Shown here: one piece after another, positions 15,485 through 24,763 of the stretch | Layout: each line of letters begins with the position of its first letter | How positions within the stretch are numbered: position 1 is the first letter of the stretch | Assembly: GCA_964636385.1 (NCBI GenBank) | Contig: CAZWSC010000110.1 | Span: forward strand, 1-29,185 | Source: CAZWSC01 sp964636385 | GTDB lineage: Bacteria > Eisenbacteria > RBG-16-71-46 > CAIMUX01 | Reading direction: 5' to 3' | DNA length: 29,185 bases | Made by a program: the position numbers and the translations under genes | Notes under the pieces: generated by a model | Databases searched by the model: none | Told to the model about the DNA's origin: nothing | The model's input: the letters and a program-made list of their open reading frames with translations, nothing else

Positions 15485-18400
15485 CTACATGGATAGATGC
15501 AGGTAAGTACGGATCTCCCATTCGTTGCCATCAGGATGGCCGGGCAACCGGTCCCCTCCTGTCGGGCTGTACCGCGGAGAATGCTGATCCAGTGACCGCC
15601 ACTTGCCGCGCACCCCAAGGCGGGTCTGCGGCTCTCCGAACCAGGACGGACTGCCGAGGGAGTACGAAAGATCGCCCATGAGTTGCAGCGGATAAGTGAG
15701 GTTGAAATCCCGATGGTAGTCGTACGGCCCCCAGTCGTTGATCTTGACGAATGCACTGATTGCGGCCGGTCCATGGGTCAGGCGGCCGGTGAGACCAAAC
15801 CGGTTAAGAACACGGTTGAGAGTTCCATCACCTTCCGAGATGTCATAGCCGCTGGGTTCAGCTTCACCTCCATACAGATTGGCCACCAGCCTGGACCTGG
15901 AGCCGAGGCGGGAAGCGACGCGAGTACGGATCTCCCACAGGCCCCGCGGCGGAGGCGCCGCGCCGAAGGCGTACATCGTTGCGCCGTCCTCTGCTACGAA
16001 GATCGATGCGTCGCGCGTATCGCGGAAGTCCCTGTACACGATGCCCAGGCTGGCAGCAAGCCGTGCGTCTTCACGGATGTCGTTGTCCCAGGCCCACATC
16101 CAGGTCGCCGGGGTTGGATCGTAGGCGATCATGAGTTCTGCGCCTGCCATCTCCCGGTTGTCAAGGACAGCGAACGGATCGTCCAGCACATTACGAGGCC
16201 GCCCGGGCGGTGGAGCATCACCCGGAATAGGGCCGACGATCGGCTTCTGCCACAGCACGTTCGGACCAACCTGAAAGTCACCGCTGTTGATTGTGAAGCC
16301 GGTCATGGCATTCTTCTGGTTGCCTGATCCGGAGTCCTTGAGGCTCCATCCGGTGTATGTGATTACCTCGGTGGGCCCCGCATCGGCAACCAGACCCATG
16401 TAGGCTCCCTGTCCGTACCAGCGGAAGCGACCCTTCTCCAGGGTCAGCTTCCCGCGATAGCCCCATGTGTCGCCTGGCTTGATCCGATCCTGGTATATGC
16501 GATAGTTACCGTCCACTTCCTCGGCCAGCCTGAACGGCTGACCTGTCTTGGGTTCACCCGCCCAGAGGGTGCCGATCTCAAGCGCCCACGGTCCCCGCCG
16601 TGTTATCCCCTGCAACGAAACCTTGCGTGTCTCCGGCACCGGAACTGCGATGGACGTGTTGACAGCCGACTGGGGAGCGATGTCTTCATGGTAGACGACA
16701 GTGGTGGCGAAGCTTCCCACCTGGCGCTGGTACTTCATCAGCACCGCCGGATTGGCGCCCCACCAGAGCTGCGGGCCGAAAGCCAGCTTGAAGCCGTCGA
16801 AAGTACGCCTGCCGGCCAGTTCGAAACCGACGGGAGCCATGCCGTTGTAGACATCGATGTTCTCTCCGTAGTAGGCATTACGGTAGAGGCCGAAAAAGTC
16901 GCCCTCGAAACCCCAGTGGAGGTGCCCGGCGCGGTAGAAGGCGTCGAGATGGAACCACCTGTCCTCCCAGCTCAGCGAGGCCTGGTAGACCTTGACCCGC
17001 TCGATGTCCTGCATCTCGAAGGATGCGCCGCCGTCGTCCCGCATAGTGCGCGGCCGGCCGCGGTTCTCGTAGAAGATCTCGTCGATCGGGTTGACCGGCA
17101 CATTGCCCAGGATGTTGATCGAGGCCCGGCCCAGGACGTTGCCGGTCGGGCTGGCTTCCACGTCGACATAGTACGACTCGAGGTGGTCGAAACCATGGAA
17201 GGCCGGGTAGTCAAGGCCGGAGGATGCCGATCCGGGCGTGGAGGTGCGCTCGCCGCCGGTGTTGAACGTCTCGAATTCCAGGCGCACTCCGGCCAGGCGT
17301 ACTCTCTGGGTCTTCTCGGCGGCCAGGGCGGCACGGTCGCCGCGCGCTTCCAGTTCAGCGGCCGCAGGGCTGATCGAGGCGAAGTGTTCGCGGATCGCGC
17401 CCGGATGGGTGCTTGGCGCATAGGGGTCGAGAGTGAAGGCCTGCTTCAGGGCGTAGTAGGCGGCGCGGGGATACACGTCGTAGACGCCGCGGTGGTCCGG
17501 CCAGCCCTTGGCCGTTATGCCCCACCACTCCTCGTTCATGTTGTTTTCGCCCTCGACGTAGTCCTCGGGATATCCGGCGTTGGGCCATGAAGCGTGGGTG
17601 TCGTGGATGTCCAGGCGCTCCTCCTGCAGGTACTTCCACCAGCCGTCGACCCACTGGAAAACCAGGCCGCCGATGGCGTTGCCGACACGTCCCTTGCCGG
17701 CCGACTGCTCGTAGATCTCGCGCCACTGGCCCACCAGGTAGCGGGTCTGCATGACCTGGGCCTCGCGCATCTCGCGGGCGTGCCAGGCATCACAACCGAA
17801 CTCGGTGAACAGCACGGGGATGCCCAGCTTCTCCTTGACCACCTCGAAGAGGTCGCGAGCGGAGATGCCGCGGTAGACGTTGGTGCCGAAGATGTCGAAG
17901 CTTCGGAACTCCTCGGCCATGATGTCCATGTACTGCACGTCGCCGTTGGCGATGGCCACGGGCAGGCCGGTATCGAGCTTCTGGATCCCCGCGGCAACCT
18001 CCTCGAAGAGCGTGTACAGGTGCCGGGCCCGGGCCGCTTCGCGCTCGCCCTCGGGCAGCGCCTCGATCTCGAAGGACGACCAGGTCAGGCCGTAGTTGTT
18101 CTCGTTGCCCAGGAGCCACATCAGGAGGCCCGGCGTGCCGCGGAACTTCTCGACCAGATCGAGGATCTCGGCCTTGACTGCGCTGCGCAGGCGAGGATCG
18201 GAGTAGTCGACAGCCGCGATCCAGACCCCGTCGATGAGGAACCCGTAACGAGCCATCGGGTGGTTGAGCACCGTGTATATGCCGTAGTGCTCGTAGATGT
18301 AGCGGATCCAGCGCGGTGGTACGCCGACGTACTGCCGGATGGCGTTGACTCCCATTGCCTGCAAGAGCGGTATGTCGCGGGCCAGGGCGTCGACGATCAC

Positions 18401-18673
18401 ATCGTCGGGCTGGTTCCACAGGCTGAAGTTATAGTTCTCGCCGATCGGGACGTAGTCCCAGTTCATGCCGAAGACCATGAAGTCGCGGCCGTCGACCTGC
18501 AGGCGCTGGCCGTCGGCATCCGTGACCACGCGCACGGTGTGTGCTGCAGCATCGGCTGTCTCGATCGCGCCGGCGCCGGCAAGTCCCAGGACCAGAATAC
18601 CTGCCGCAATGGCGATCATTCCGGCCCGGCTCCGCGCAGACCGGTTGAACTGGATCGTAATGTGCGATGTCAA
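15485..18673 (-). CDS. Exported GH2/clan-A glycosidase fused to a C-terminal outer-membrane beta-barrel-like region
   Basis: A 1062-residue protein that starts with a TTG. AAGGAGG five bases upstream and a 4-base overlap with the GH1 stop (TTGA) support this start. A signal peptide (hydrophobic about 19-36) precedes a TIM barrel (about 45-430) with clan A catalytic residues: acid/base Glu191 in WLLGNENNYG and nucleophile Glu291 in LFTEFGCDAW. FQWVDGWWK and MNEEWWGI are typical GH2-type loops. A helical linker (about 435-475) follows. The last ~580 residues are a long series of amphipathic strands rich in Tyr/Trp (for example DIERVKVYQASLSWEDRW), ending in aromatic-Leu (EIRTYLHLSM), as outer-membrane barrels do. 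Regulon and neighbours suggest a beta-glucan substrate. The linkage specificity is unknown, and the barrel assignment is by pattern only. Confidence 0.75.
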   Translation of the reverse strand: MTSHITIQFNRSARSRAGMIAIAAGILVLGLAGAGAIETADAAAHTVRVVTDADGQRLQVDGRDFMVFGMNWDYVPIGENYNFSLWNQPDDVIVDALARDIPLLQAMGVNAIRQYVGVPPRWIRYIYEHYGIYTVLNHPMARYGFLIDGVWIAAVDYSDPRLRSAVKAEILDLVEKFRGTPGLLMWLLGNENNYGLTWSSFEIEALPEGEREAARARHLYTLFEEVAAGIQKLDTGLPVAIANGDVQYMDIMAEEFRSFDIFGTNVYRGISARDLFEVVKEKLGIPVLFTEFGCDAWHAREMREAQVMQTRYLVGQWREIYEQSAGKGRVGNAIGGLVFQWVDGWWKYLQEERLDIHDTHASWPNAGYPEDYVEGENNMNEEWWGITAKGWPDHRGVYDVYPRAAYYALKQAFTLDPYAPSTHPGAIREHFASISPAAAELEARGDRAALAAEKTQRVRLAGVRLEFETFNTGGERTSTPGSASSGLDYPAFHGFDHLESYYVDVEASPTGNVLGRASINILGNVPVNPIDEIFYENRGRPRTMRDDGGASFEMQDIERVKVYQASLSWEDRWFHLDAFYRAGHLHWGFEGDFFGLYRNAYYGENIDVYNGMAPVGFELAGRRTFDGFKLAFGPQLWWGANPAVLMKYQRQVGSFATTVVYHEDIAPQSAVNTSIAVPVPETRKVSLQGITRRGPWALEIGTLWAGEPKTGQPFRLAEEVDGNYRIYQDRIKPGDTWGYRGKLTLEKGRFRWYGQGAYMGLVADAGPTEVITYTGWSLKDSGSGNQKNAMTGFTINSGDFQVGPNVLWQKPIVGPIPGDAPPPGRPRNVLDDPFAVLDNREMAGAELMIAYDPTPATWMWAWDNDIREDARLAASLGIVYRDFRDTRDASIFVAEDGATMYAFGAAPPPRGLWEIRTRVASRLGSRSRLVANLYGGEAEPSGYDISEGDGTLNRVLNRFGLTGRLTHGPAAISAFVKINDWGPYDYHRDFNLTYPLQLMGDLSYSLGSPSWFGEPQTRLGVRGKWRSLDQHSPRYSPTGGDRLPGHPDGNEWEIRTYLHLSM

Positions 18674-20061
18674 GACATCCTCCTTGGTTCTCTCGGCTCC
18701 ATCACCTCTTCCACCGCTCGGGCGGCGATGGCCTGACGGTACCAGTGCGCACTGTCCTTTGGTGTACGTTCGCCGGTGGCGAAATCAACACCGAACAGGC
18801 CGAAGCGTCTGGTGAACCCGTTGTTCCACTCAAAATTGTCCAGAAGCGACCAGGCGAAGTAGCCTCGCAGTGGTACTCCTCTGGTTGTCGCCGTGTGAGC
18901 AGCGGCCAGATGGTCGCGAAGGTAGCGCACTCTCAGGGGATCGGCTATGCGTCCCCGGTCGGGAGCGGGGTCGGCAAATGCCGCACCGTTCTCCGTAATG
19001 CAGAGTCCGGGTGTCTCGTAGTCGCGTTGCAGTCGCTCCAGTGTCTCCTGAAGACCCCGTGGATACACCTCCCACCCCATCTCCGTCAGGGCTTCAGGCG
19101 GAGCAGAAGCAACGGCGCGGGGGCGGCCACCTGGTCCGGCCGAGATCATGGTTCCGCTGTAGTAGTTGACTCCCAGGAAGTCCAGGGGAACGCTGATGCA
19201 ATCCAGATCTCCGTCCCGAACGAAGGGAAGAGTCCTGCTTTCCAGATGGCCCCAGTTCAGGCGATCCAGAATCGCGTCAGCAGGGTAGCGACCTTTGAAG
19301 AGCGGATCCAGATACCATCGGTTGAAGAGGCCGTCGAACTGGCGAACGGCATCCCTGTCGGCTTCGGAGGTGGAGGCAGGGCGGCCCGGAGAAAGGTTCA
19401 GGACGATCCCCACCTCGGCGCCGGGAACCTCGCCTCGGATGATGTCGACGGCCTGTCCGTGGGAGAGAAGCAGATGGTGGGCCGCCCGAAGCGCTGCCCC
19501 GGGGTTGCGTTGTCCTGGAGCATGGGTGCCCTCCTCGTACCCGAGTGTGGCGATGCACCACGGCTCGTTGTGGGTGGCCCAGGAGCGGACGCGATCGCCG
19601 AGATGACGGCTGACGATTGCTGCGTACTCCGTGAAGGCTCCACAGGTGTCACGGGATGGCCAGCCACCGCGATCCTGCAGTGATTGCGGCATGTCCCAAT
19701 GGTTGAGGGTTAGGAAGGGTGTGATGTCCAGAGCCAGCAGTCCATCCACAAGCCTGTCGTAGAAGTCCAGGCCGACGGGATTTGGCTTTCCAGTTCCCCG
19801 GGGCATGATCCGTGACCAGCTGGTTGAGAAGCGGTAGGCTTGTACTCCCAGCCAGGACACCAGGTCGAGATCCTCTCGCCAGCGTTCGTAGTGACGACAG
19901 CAATCCGAGGGCCTCATGCCGTCCTCGATCTTGCCCGGGACGGACGCGAAGCGGTCCCAGATCGACTCTCCTCGACCATCAATGTCCCATGCGCCTTCGA
20001 TCTGCTGGGCAGAAGTGGCAACGCCCCAGACGAAGTCTTCCGGGAAGCGAAAAGTCTCCAT
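18670..20061 (-). CDS. GH1 beta-glucosidase, cytosolic
   Basis: Releases glucose from beta-glucosides and short gluco-oligosaccharides by a retaining mechanism. At 463 residues it is full length for GH1. The N-terminal signature FPEDFVWGVATSAQQIEGAW is intact. The acid/base is Glu166 in WATHNEPW (His in the usual TxNEP motif) and the nucleophile is Glu357 in CITENGAA. FAWSLLDNFEWNNGF forms the aglycone-side wall. There is no signal peptide, so it acts on imported sugars. ATG 20061 with AGGAG close upstream is chosen. A longer in-frame start at 20142 would lie inside the operator and encodes an unrelated extension. It is first in a two-gene operon with the barrel-fused glycosidase. Confidence 0.95.
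   Translation of the reverse strand: METFRFPEDFVWGVATSAQQIEGAWDIDGRGESIWDRFASVPGKIEDGMRPSDCCRHYERWREDLDLVSWLGVQAYRFSTSWSRIMPRGTGKPNPVGLDFYDRLVDGLLALDITPFLTLNHWDMPQSLQDRGGWPSRDTCGAFTEYAAIVSRHLGDRVRSWATHNEPWCIATLGYEEGTHAPGQRNPGAALRAAHHLLLSHGQAVDIIRGEVPGAEVGIVLNLSPGRPASTSEADRDAVRQFDGLFNRWYLDPLFKGRYPADAILDRLNWGHLESRTLPFVRDGDLDCISVPLDFLGVNYYSGTMISAGPGGRPRAVASAPPEALTEMGWEVYPRGLQETLERLQRDYETPGLCITENGAAFADPAPDRGRIADPLRVRYLRDHLAAAHTATTRGVPLRGYFAWSLLDNFEWNNGFTRRFGLFGVDFATGERTPKDSAHWYRQAIAARAVEEVMEPREPRRMS
18679..18685 (-). promoter_or_regulatory. Strong ribosome binding site for the TTG start of the barrel-fused glycosidase
   Basis: On the minus strand AAGGAGG lies at the end of the GH1 gene, five bases before TTG 18673. 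An ATG also close to it opens only on the last codons of GH1, so the TTG is the real start and the genes are translationally coupled. Confidence 0.7.
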
Positions 20062-20128
20062 GGCACTCCTGTATGACCGGTGAGGCCTGTCCATGCCGGG
20101 TTCCGGCAGCTCCTGGCTGACACAAAGG

Positions 20129-20151
20129 CTTTGTTCGGACACCGAACATAG
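20129..20151. promoter_or_regulatory. Operator copy 3 of the glucan regulon (divergent GH1 and phosphorylase operons)
   Basis: CTTTGTTCGG-ACA-CCGAACATAG: one half site is perfect and the other is 9/10. It is placed between the two divergent units and can serve both. On the minus strand TTGGCA (20176-20171) and TACACT (20155-20150) form a likely promoter touching the operator. On the plus strand CATAAT (20157-20162) is a likely -10 just downstream. Confidence 0.88.
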
Positions 20152-20220
20152 TGTACCATAATGCTGTTCCTGCCAAGCGTCATGTCGAACAGGCGGATGA
20201 TTTTGCAGAGGAGGTGGCAG

Positions 20221-21198
20221 ATGCGAGTTTCAGCAGCACGGATCTTCATGTCAGTTATCTTGTTTGCCCTTATTCCATTAGCCAGTTCTGCCCTGGAGCC
20301 CTATTACCAGGATTTCGAGGGGTTGAACCAATCGAGTCCTTCTGCGCTGGCCGATGATGGCTGGCTTGTGTATGGGAATGTCTTTGCGCCTGACAACACC
20401 TACCTCTATGGATACGGGCCCTTTCCCGCCCCCAACCACGGCCTGGCGTTCTGTCAGATTGCTCTTGGAGAGGGTGGTGCGGAACAGGGTGAGCAGGCTC
20501 TTGTTGTCTTCAGCGACTATGAGAACGCAGATCACGGCAATGGTCTGCTCATCGAGTCGAACGTTTACCAGGAGCAGATAATCGGTCCGGATGACGTCGG
20601 CACAACCTGGTGCTTCAGGTTCCAGCATAAGAAGGGCAACATAGAGGGGAACACTACCGCACTGGCCTTCATCAAGACGCTGGATCCGGACAACAACTAC
20701 GCGCTGACAAACTACCTGACTGTCGACATGACCTCGATTCCCGACACGTGGGGGGGAGATTCCCTTTCGATCTTCATTGATGAGAGCCTGGAGAACCAGC
20801 TTCTTCAGACAGGCTTCTCCAGTCTGGCCACGAACTACGAGGGGTCCGGGATCTTCTACGACAACCTGGCCTTCGAGGAGTGCGATGATGCGACGGGTGT
20901 TCCCGAAGGACTGGGGCAGGCATTGACCAGGATGGGGCAGAGTGCTCCCAATCCATTCACCCATAGCACCCGCATTGAGTTCGCATTGAGGCAGCCCACG
21001 AGGATTGACCTGTCCGTCTTCGACATAAGCGGCAGGCACGTAACGACTCTGTCAAGATCTGAGTACGACGCAGGTCCACACCATGTGATCTGGGACGGAC
21101 TGACCGCTGATGGGGCTCGTGCTCCCAGCGGCGCGTACCTCTACGTGTTGAAGACAGGTGAGGGCACGACCTCCGGGCGCATGATTCTTGCGAGGTAG
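20221..21198 (+). CDS. Secreted protein of unknown function with a FlgD-like C-terminal sorting domain (paralogue A)
   Basis: A 325-residue protein. AGGAGG six bases before ATG 20221 selects the start. A signal peptide (SVILFALIPLASSA) precedes a mature domain beginning LEPYYQDFEG. That domain (about residues 25-220) is rich in Asn/Asp/aromatics, with blocks such as ALADDGWLVYGNVF, SDYENADHGNGLLIESNV, FIKTLDPDNNYALTN and ATNYEGSGIFYDN. It reads as a beta-sandwich, perhaps carbohydrate- or calcium-binding, but I recognise no characterised family. The same domain recurs alone in the gene at 26632-27357, about two thirds identical by eye. The C-terminal ~85 residues (APNPFTHSTRIEFAL ... SGAYLYVLKTG) are a FlgD/Por-type module seen on secreted or surface proteins. 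It is first in the operon with the phosphorylase and a GH16 enzyme. Confidence 0.85.
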   Translation: MRVSAARIFMSVILFALIPLASSALEPYYQDFEGLNQSSPSALADDGWLVYGNVFAPDNTYLYGYGPFPAPNHGLAFCQIALGEGGAEQGEQALVVFSDYENADHGNGLLIESNVYQEQIIGPDDVGTTWCFRFQHKKGNIEGNTTALAFIKTLDPDNNYALTNYLTVDMTSIPDTWGGDSLSIFIDESLENQLLQTGFSSLATNYEGSGIFYDNLAFEECDDATGVPEGLGQALTRMGQSAPNPFTHSTRIEFALRQPTRIDLSVFDISGRHVTTLSRSEYDAGPHHVIWDGLTADGARAPSGAYLYVLKTGEGTTSGRMILAR

Positions 21199-21258
21199 CA
21201 GTTGAACCCCCGGTGGCGCGGTGAACGTTGCCGGACAGCAGAGTCAGGGTGGCCACGA

Positions 21259-24200
21259 ATGCAGACCAGGACATCAGGCACCTTGGGTTCCGGGTCTTCA
21301 GGATCCGCATCCACGGAGATCGCGTGTGGGTTCGTTCTCCTCGAGGGAGAAGAGACATACCGGATCTCCGGGCAGCACAGGATTGCCCCTTTTCTGATGA
21401 ATCTTGCCAGTGATACCGACCTCTGGATGTTCATCACTTCCAATGGAGGAGTGACGGCCGGGAGGGTCGATGCCGAAGGTAGTCTGTTTCCCTACCTTAC
21501 CAGTGATCAGCTGCAGGATTCCCATCGACACACGGGACCGGTAACCCTGATTCGTGTTCAGCGGGAGTCCGGTCCCGGCGGGTTGTGGGAGCCGTTCTCG
21601 GATCGCCTTCCCGGTTCCTCCGATGTGGTTCGCAATCTATACAAGAACACAATCGGCACCAGAATCACATTCGAGGAGATCGAGCCAGTTCTCGGCCTCG
21701 TCTTCCGGTATCGCTGGGCCGCATGCGACGATTTCGGATGGGTGCGGACTGCCATGATCGAGAATGTGGGGGATACACCTGTACGGATCAGTCTTCTGGA
21801 CGGATTGAGGAACATTCTGCCCTGGGGTGTGCCGCTTGGCCTGCAGCAGCAGGCCGGCAATCTGGTGGATGCATACAAGAAGAGCGAGGTGGATTTCTCA
21901 ACCGGCCTTGGGATCTTCTCCCTGACTGCGGGTATCACTGACCGGCCGGAAGCCCTGGAGGTCCTCCGTGCCAACGCCGTCTGGTGCTGCGGGCTGGACA
22001 GCTTCAGTGTCCATCTCCCGCTCGGCTCCATCGACGGCTTCCGGAGTGGTCAGGGTCTCTCTGATCTGAGCGTTCTGAATGGCGAGCGTGGAAACTACCT
22101 CATCAGTTCCAGGCTGGGTCTTGAGCCGGGGCATTCCATCCGCTGGCACATCGTGGCCGATGCCGGCCGCGATCACGTCCAGCTTCTCGATCTGGCCCGA
22201 CTGATTGACTCAGGCGGGGATCTTGGCGGGCAGATTGACACCTGTCTTCGCCAGTCGGATGAGAACCTGAGACGCATCGTGGCAAGTGCCGACGGCCTTC
22301 AGCTGACCGGGCAGCCGATCATGCCGGCTCATCACTTCGCCAATGTGCTCTTCAACAGCATGCGCGGGGGGATCTTTCTGCAGAACGAAGATGTCCCTGT
22401 GGCCGACTTTGTCCGGCTCCTGTGGGTTCGGAACCGTTCTGCGGCCGGCCGGCACGGAACCCGGCTGGCGATGGAGCCGGAGTTCGTGCCGGTGCATCGA
22501 CTTCGCGAAGTGGGGTGCTCATCGGGAGATGCCGATCTTGCACGTCTGGCCCACGACTACCTGCCTCTATACTTCGGACGTCGGCATGGAGACCCGAGCC
22601 GGCCCTGGAACCGTTTCGAAATCCGTGTTCGGAGTCGCAACGGTGAGCGCGTGCTGCATCACGAGGGCAACTGGCGTGACATCTTCCAGAACTGGGAGGC
22701 GCTGGCTGTTTCCTTCCCCGGTTACCTGCCCGGCATGGTCTCGCGTTTTGTCAGTGCTTCCACTGTGGACGGGTTCAATCCCTACAGGATCACGCAGGAG
22801 GGTGTCGACTGGGAGGTTCCTGCTCCTGATGATCCCTGGAGCAGTATCGGTTACTGGGGAGATCATCAGATCGTCTATCTTCTCCGGCTTCTCGATGCCA
22901 TGGATCGCTACGACCCTTCCTCCTTTTCTGAACTTCTCGACGCAGACATCTTCAGCTACGCCGACGTTCCGTACCGGATCAAGCCGTACGAAGAGATTCT
23001 TCTCGACCCCCGTGCGACCATCGAGTTCGACTCCGGGCGGGCTGCTCTCATAGACCAGCGCGTAGGGCAGATCGGCACGGACGGGAGGCTGCTGCCCGGT
23101 CCTGATGGCGCGGTGTACCATGCGAATCTTCTGGAGAAGCTTCTGGTGCCGGCTCTGTCGAAGATCTCCAACCTGGTTCCTGGCGCCGGAATATGGATGA
23201 ACACGCAGAGACCGGAATGGAATGATGCGAACAATGCCCTCGGCGCGGGAGGCGTCTCGGTTGTAACTCTCTGTCACCTTCGGCGCTACCTGGAGTTTCT
23301 CCGTTGCAGACTGGAGTCCGTCCCGCGCCGGGAGTTGCCGGTCTCCACGGAAATCGTCCGGTGGTTCAATCGAACAGCCGGGATTATCGATACGGAGACG
23401 GCACGTCAGTGCAACGGACCCACGAGTCCGCGTGAACGCAAGAGGATCATGGATCTTTTCTCCGGGTCGTTCTCGGATTACCGGAAGACAGTATATGCCC
23501 GGGGGTATTCGGGAAGGAGCATGCTGGATACGGGTCGCTGCGCCGAATTCTGCAGGGCTGCAATCAGTTTGGTTGATCCTTCGATAAGCGCGAATCGCCG
23601 CGAGGATGGCCTCTATCACACATATAACCGGTTGGAGTTCTCGGATGATGTTACGGAGGTTGAGGTTGTCCGTCTGCCCGAGATGCTGGAGGGCCAGGTT
23701 GCGGTGCTCAGCTCTGGTGCAATTGAGCCTTCCGAGTGTCTTGGGATTCTGGAGTCCCTGTTCAACAGCGATCTCTATCGACCGGACCAGCGGAGCTTCC
23801 TGCTCTACCCGGAGAGGAAGCTTCCGGGGTTCATGGCCAGGAATGCCATTCCGGAGGATGCTATCGCGGCGATTCCAGTCATGGGCAGGCTTCAGTCTGC
23901 GGGAAACGGAACCCTTTGGGTACGCGATGGAGCTGGAGTGGGCCGGTTCCATGGCGATATCCGAAACTCGAGGGATGTTGCCGCCATTCTGGACGATCTC
24001 GGTCGGGATCCGGAATGGCACGATCTCATAGCCCGTGATCGAGCTGCGATCATCAGACTGTTCGAGGAGGTGTTCGGACATCGTCTGTACACAGGTCGGT
24101 CGGCGGCCATGTACGGTTACGAGGGGATCGGATGCATCTACTGGCACATGGTTGCCAAGCTGCTCCTGGCTGTTCAGGAGACGGCACTTCGCGCCGTACG

Positions 24201-24762
24201 GGAGTCCCTTCCACCCCCGGTTCGCCTGGGACTTGCAGGGATGTACTTCCGTGTGCTGTCGGGACTGGGGGTAAGGAAGACTGCAGCCGAGTTCGGCGCC
24301 TTTCCCACAGACCCCTACTCGCACACTCCGTCCTCCGGAGGCGCGAAGCAACCGGGTATGACAGGCCAGGTCAAGGAGGAGATTCTCACGCGGTTCGGCG
24401 AGTTGGGCGTCCGGGTCGAAGAGGGGACTATCCGCTTCGAACCGTTCCTTCTTCCGGCCAGTGAGTTCATTGAAGAACCTGTGGAGTTTCATTACTTCGA
24501 TGTCAAGGGACGGGACAGGACTTTGCTCCTCCCGGCCCGAAGCCTGGCCTTTACCTTCTGTCAGGTTCCAGTCTGCTACCATCTGGTTGATGATGATCCT
24601 CGCATCCGGATTACGCTTGCCGATGGGTCCTTGCGATACCTCAGCGGGTCAACTCTGGAGTCGGGTTTGTCAAAGGCGGTCTTTCGCCGCAGCGGTCGGA
24701 TAGACCAGATTCGTGTCGACATTCCCAATGGTGTCGTGTACGAGGGAGAGCCAGGAGCGTGA
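21259..24762 (+). CDS. GH94-clan beta-glucan phosphorylase, probably GH149-like beta-1,3-oligoglucan phosphorylase
   Basis: Predicted to phosphorolyse beta-1,3-gluco-oligosaccharides to alpha-glucose 1-phosphate. About 1167 residues, no signal peptide, so cytosolic. It has an N-terminal beta-sandwich region (QHRIAPFLMNLASDTDLWMFITSNGG) and a central (alpha/alpha)6 part with GYWGDHQIVYLLRLL (about 530). A GH94-type catalytic motif, PEWNDANNALG, has Asp656 as the likely general acid. Near 1020-1045, YSHTPSSGGAKQPGMTGQVKEE is a probable phosphate-binding loop. The length exceeds cellobiose phosphorylases (about 800) and fits GH149/GH161. The choice of GH149 rests on length, motifs recalled from that family and the beta-1,3-glucanase context, not on a search. 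The start is uncertain: TTG 21202 has GAGG six bases upstream, ATG 21259 has GGGTGG. Confidence 0.75.
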   Translation: MQTRTSGTLGSGSSGSASTEIACGFVLLEGEETYRISGQHRIAPFLMNLASDTDLWMFITSNGGVTAGRVDAEGSLFPYLTSDQLQDSHRHTGPVTLIRVQRESGPGGLWEPFSDRLPGSSDVVRNLYKNTIGTRITFEEIEPVLGLVFRYRWAACDDFGWVRTAMIENVGDTPVRISLLDGLRNILPWGVPLGLQQQAGNLVDAYKKSEVDFSTGLGIFSLTAGITDRPEALEVLRANAVWCCGLDSFSVHLPLGSIDGFRSGQGLSDLSVLNGERGNYLISSRLGLEPGHSIRWHIVADAGRDHVQLLDLARLIDSGGDLGGQIDTCLRQSDENLRRIVASADGLQLTGQPIMPAHHFANVLFNSMRGGIFLQNEDVPVADFVRLLWVRNRSAAGRHGTRLAMEPEFVPVHRLREVGCSSGDADLARLAHDYLPLYFGRRHGDPSRPWNRFEIRVRSRNGERVLHHEGNWRDIFQNWEALAVSFPGYLPGMVSRFVSASTVDGFNPYRITQEGVDWEVPAPDDPWSSIGYWGDHQIVYLLRLLDAMDRYDPSSFSELLDADIFSYADVPYRIKPYEEILLDPRATIEFDSGRAALIDQRVGQIGTDGRLLPGPDGAVYHANLLEKLLVPALSKISNLVPGAGIWMNTQRPEWNDANNALGAGGVSVVTLCHLRRYLEFLRCRLESVPRRELPVSTEIVRWFNRTAGIIDTETARQCNGPTSPRERKRIMDLFSGSFSDYRKTVYARGYSGRSMLDTGRCAEFCRAAISLVDPSISANRREDGLYHTYNRLEFSDDVTEVEVVRLPEMLEGQVAVLSSGAIEPSECLGILESLFNSDLYRPDQRSFLLYPERKLPGFMARNAIPEDAIAAIPVMGRLQSAGNGTLWVRDGAGVGRFHGDIRNSRDVAAILDDLGRDPEWHDLIARDRAAIIRLFEEVFGHRLYTGRSAAMYGYEGIGCIYWHMVAKLLLAVQETALRAVRESLPPPVRLGLAGMYFRVLSGLGVRKTAAEFGAFPTDPYSHTPSSGGAKQPGMTGQVKEEILTRFGELGVRVEEGTIRFEPFLLPASEFIEEPVEFHYFDVKGRDRTLLLPARSLAFTFCQVPVCYHLVDDDPRIRITLADGSLRYLSGSTLESGLSKAVFRRSGRIDQIRVDIPNGVVYEGEPGA

Positions 24763-24763
24763 A

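Noticed and set aside
20062..20142. Longer GH1 start at 20142
   Set aside because: It would begin inside the operator, and the extra residues do not belong to GH1; ATG 20061 has AGGAG and begins directly with the family signature.
22567..24582. Long open frame of about 670 codons antisense to the phosphorylase gene
   Set aside because: It mirrors the codon pattern of the phosphorylase and has no recognisable domain.
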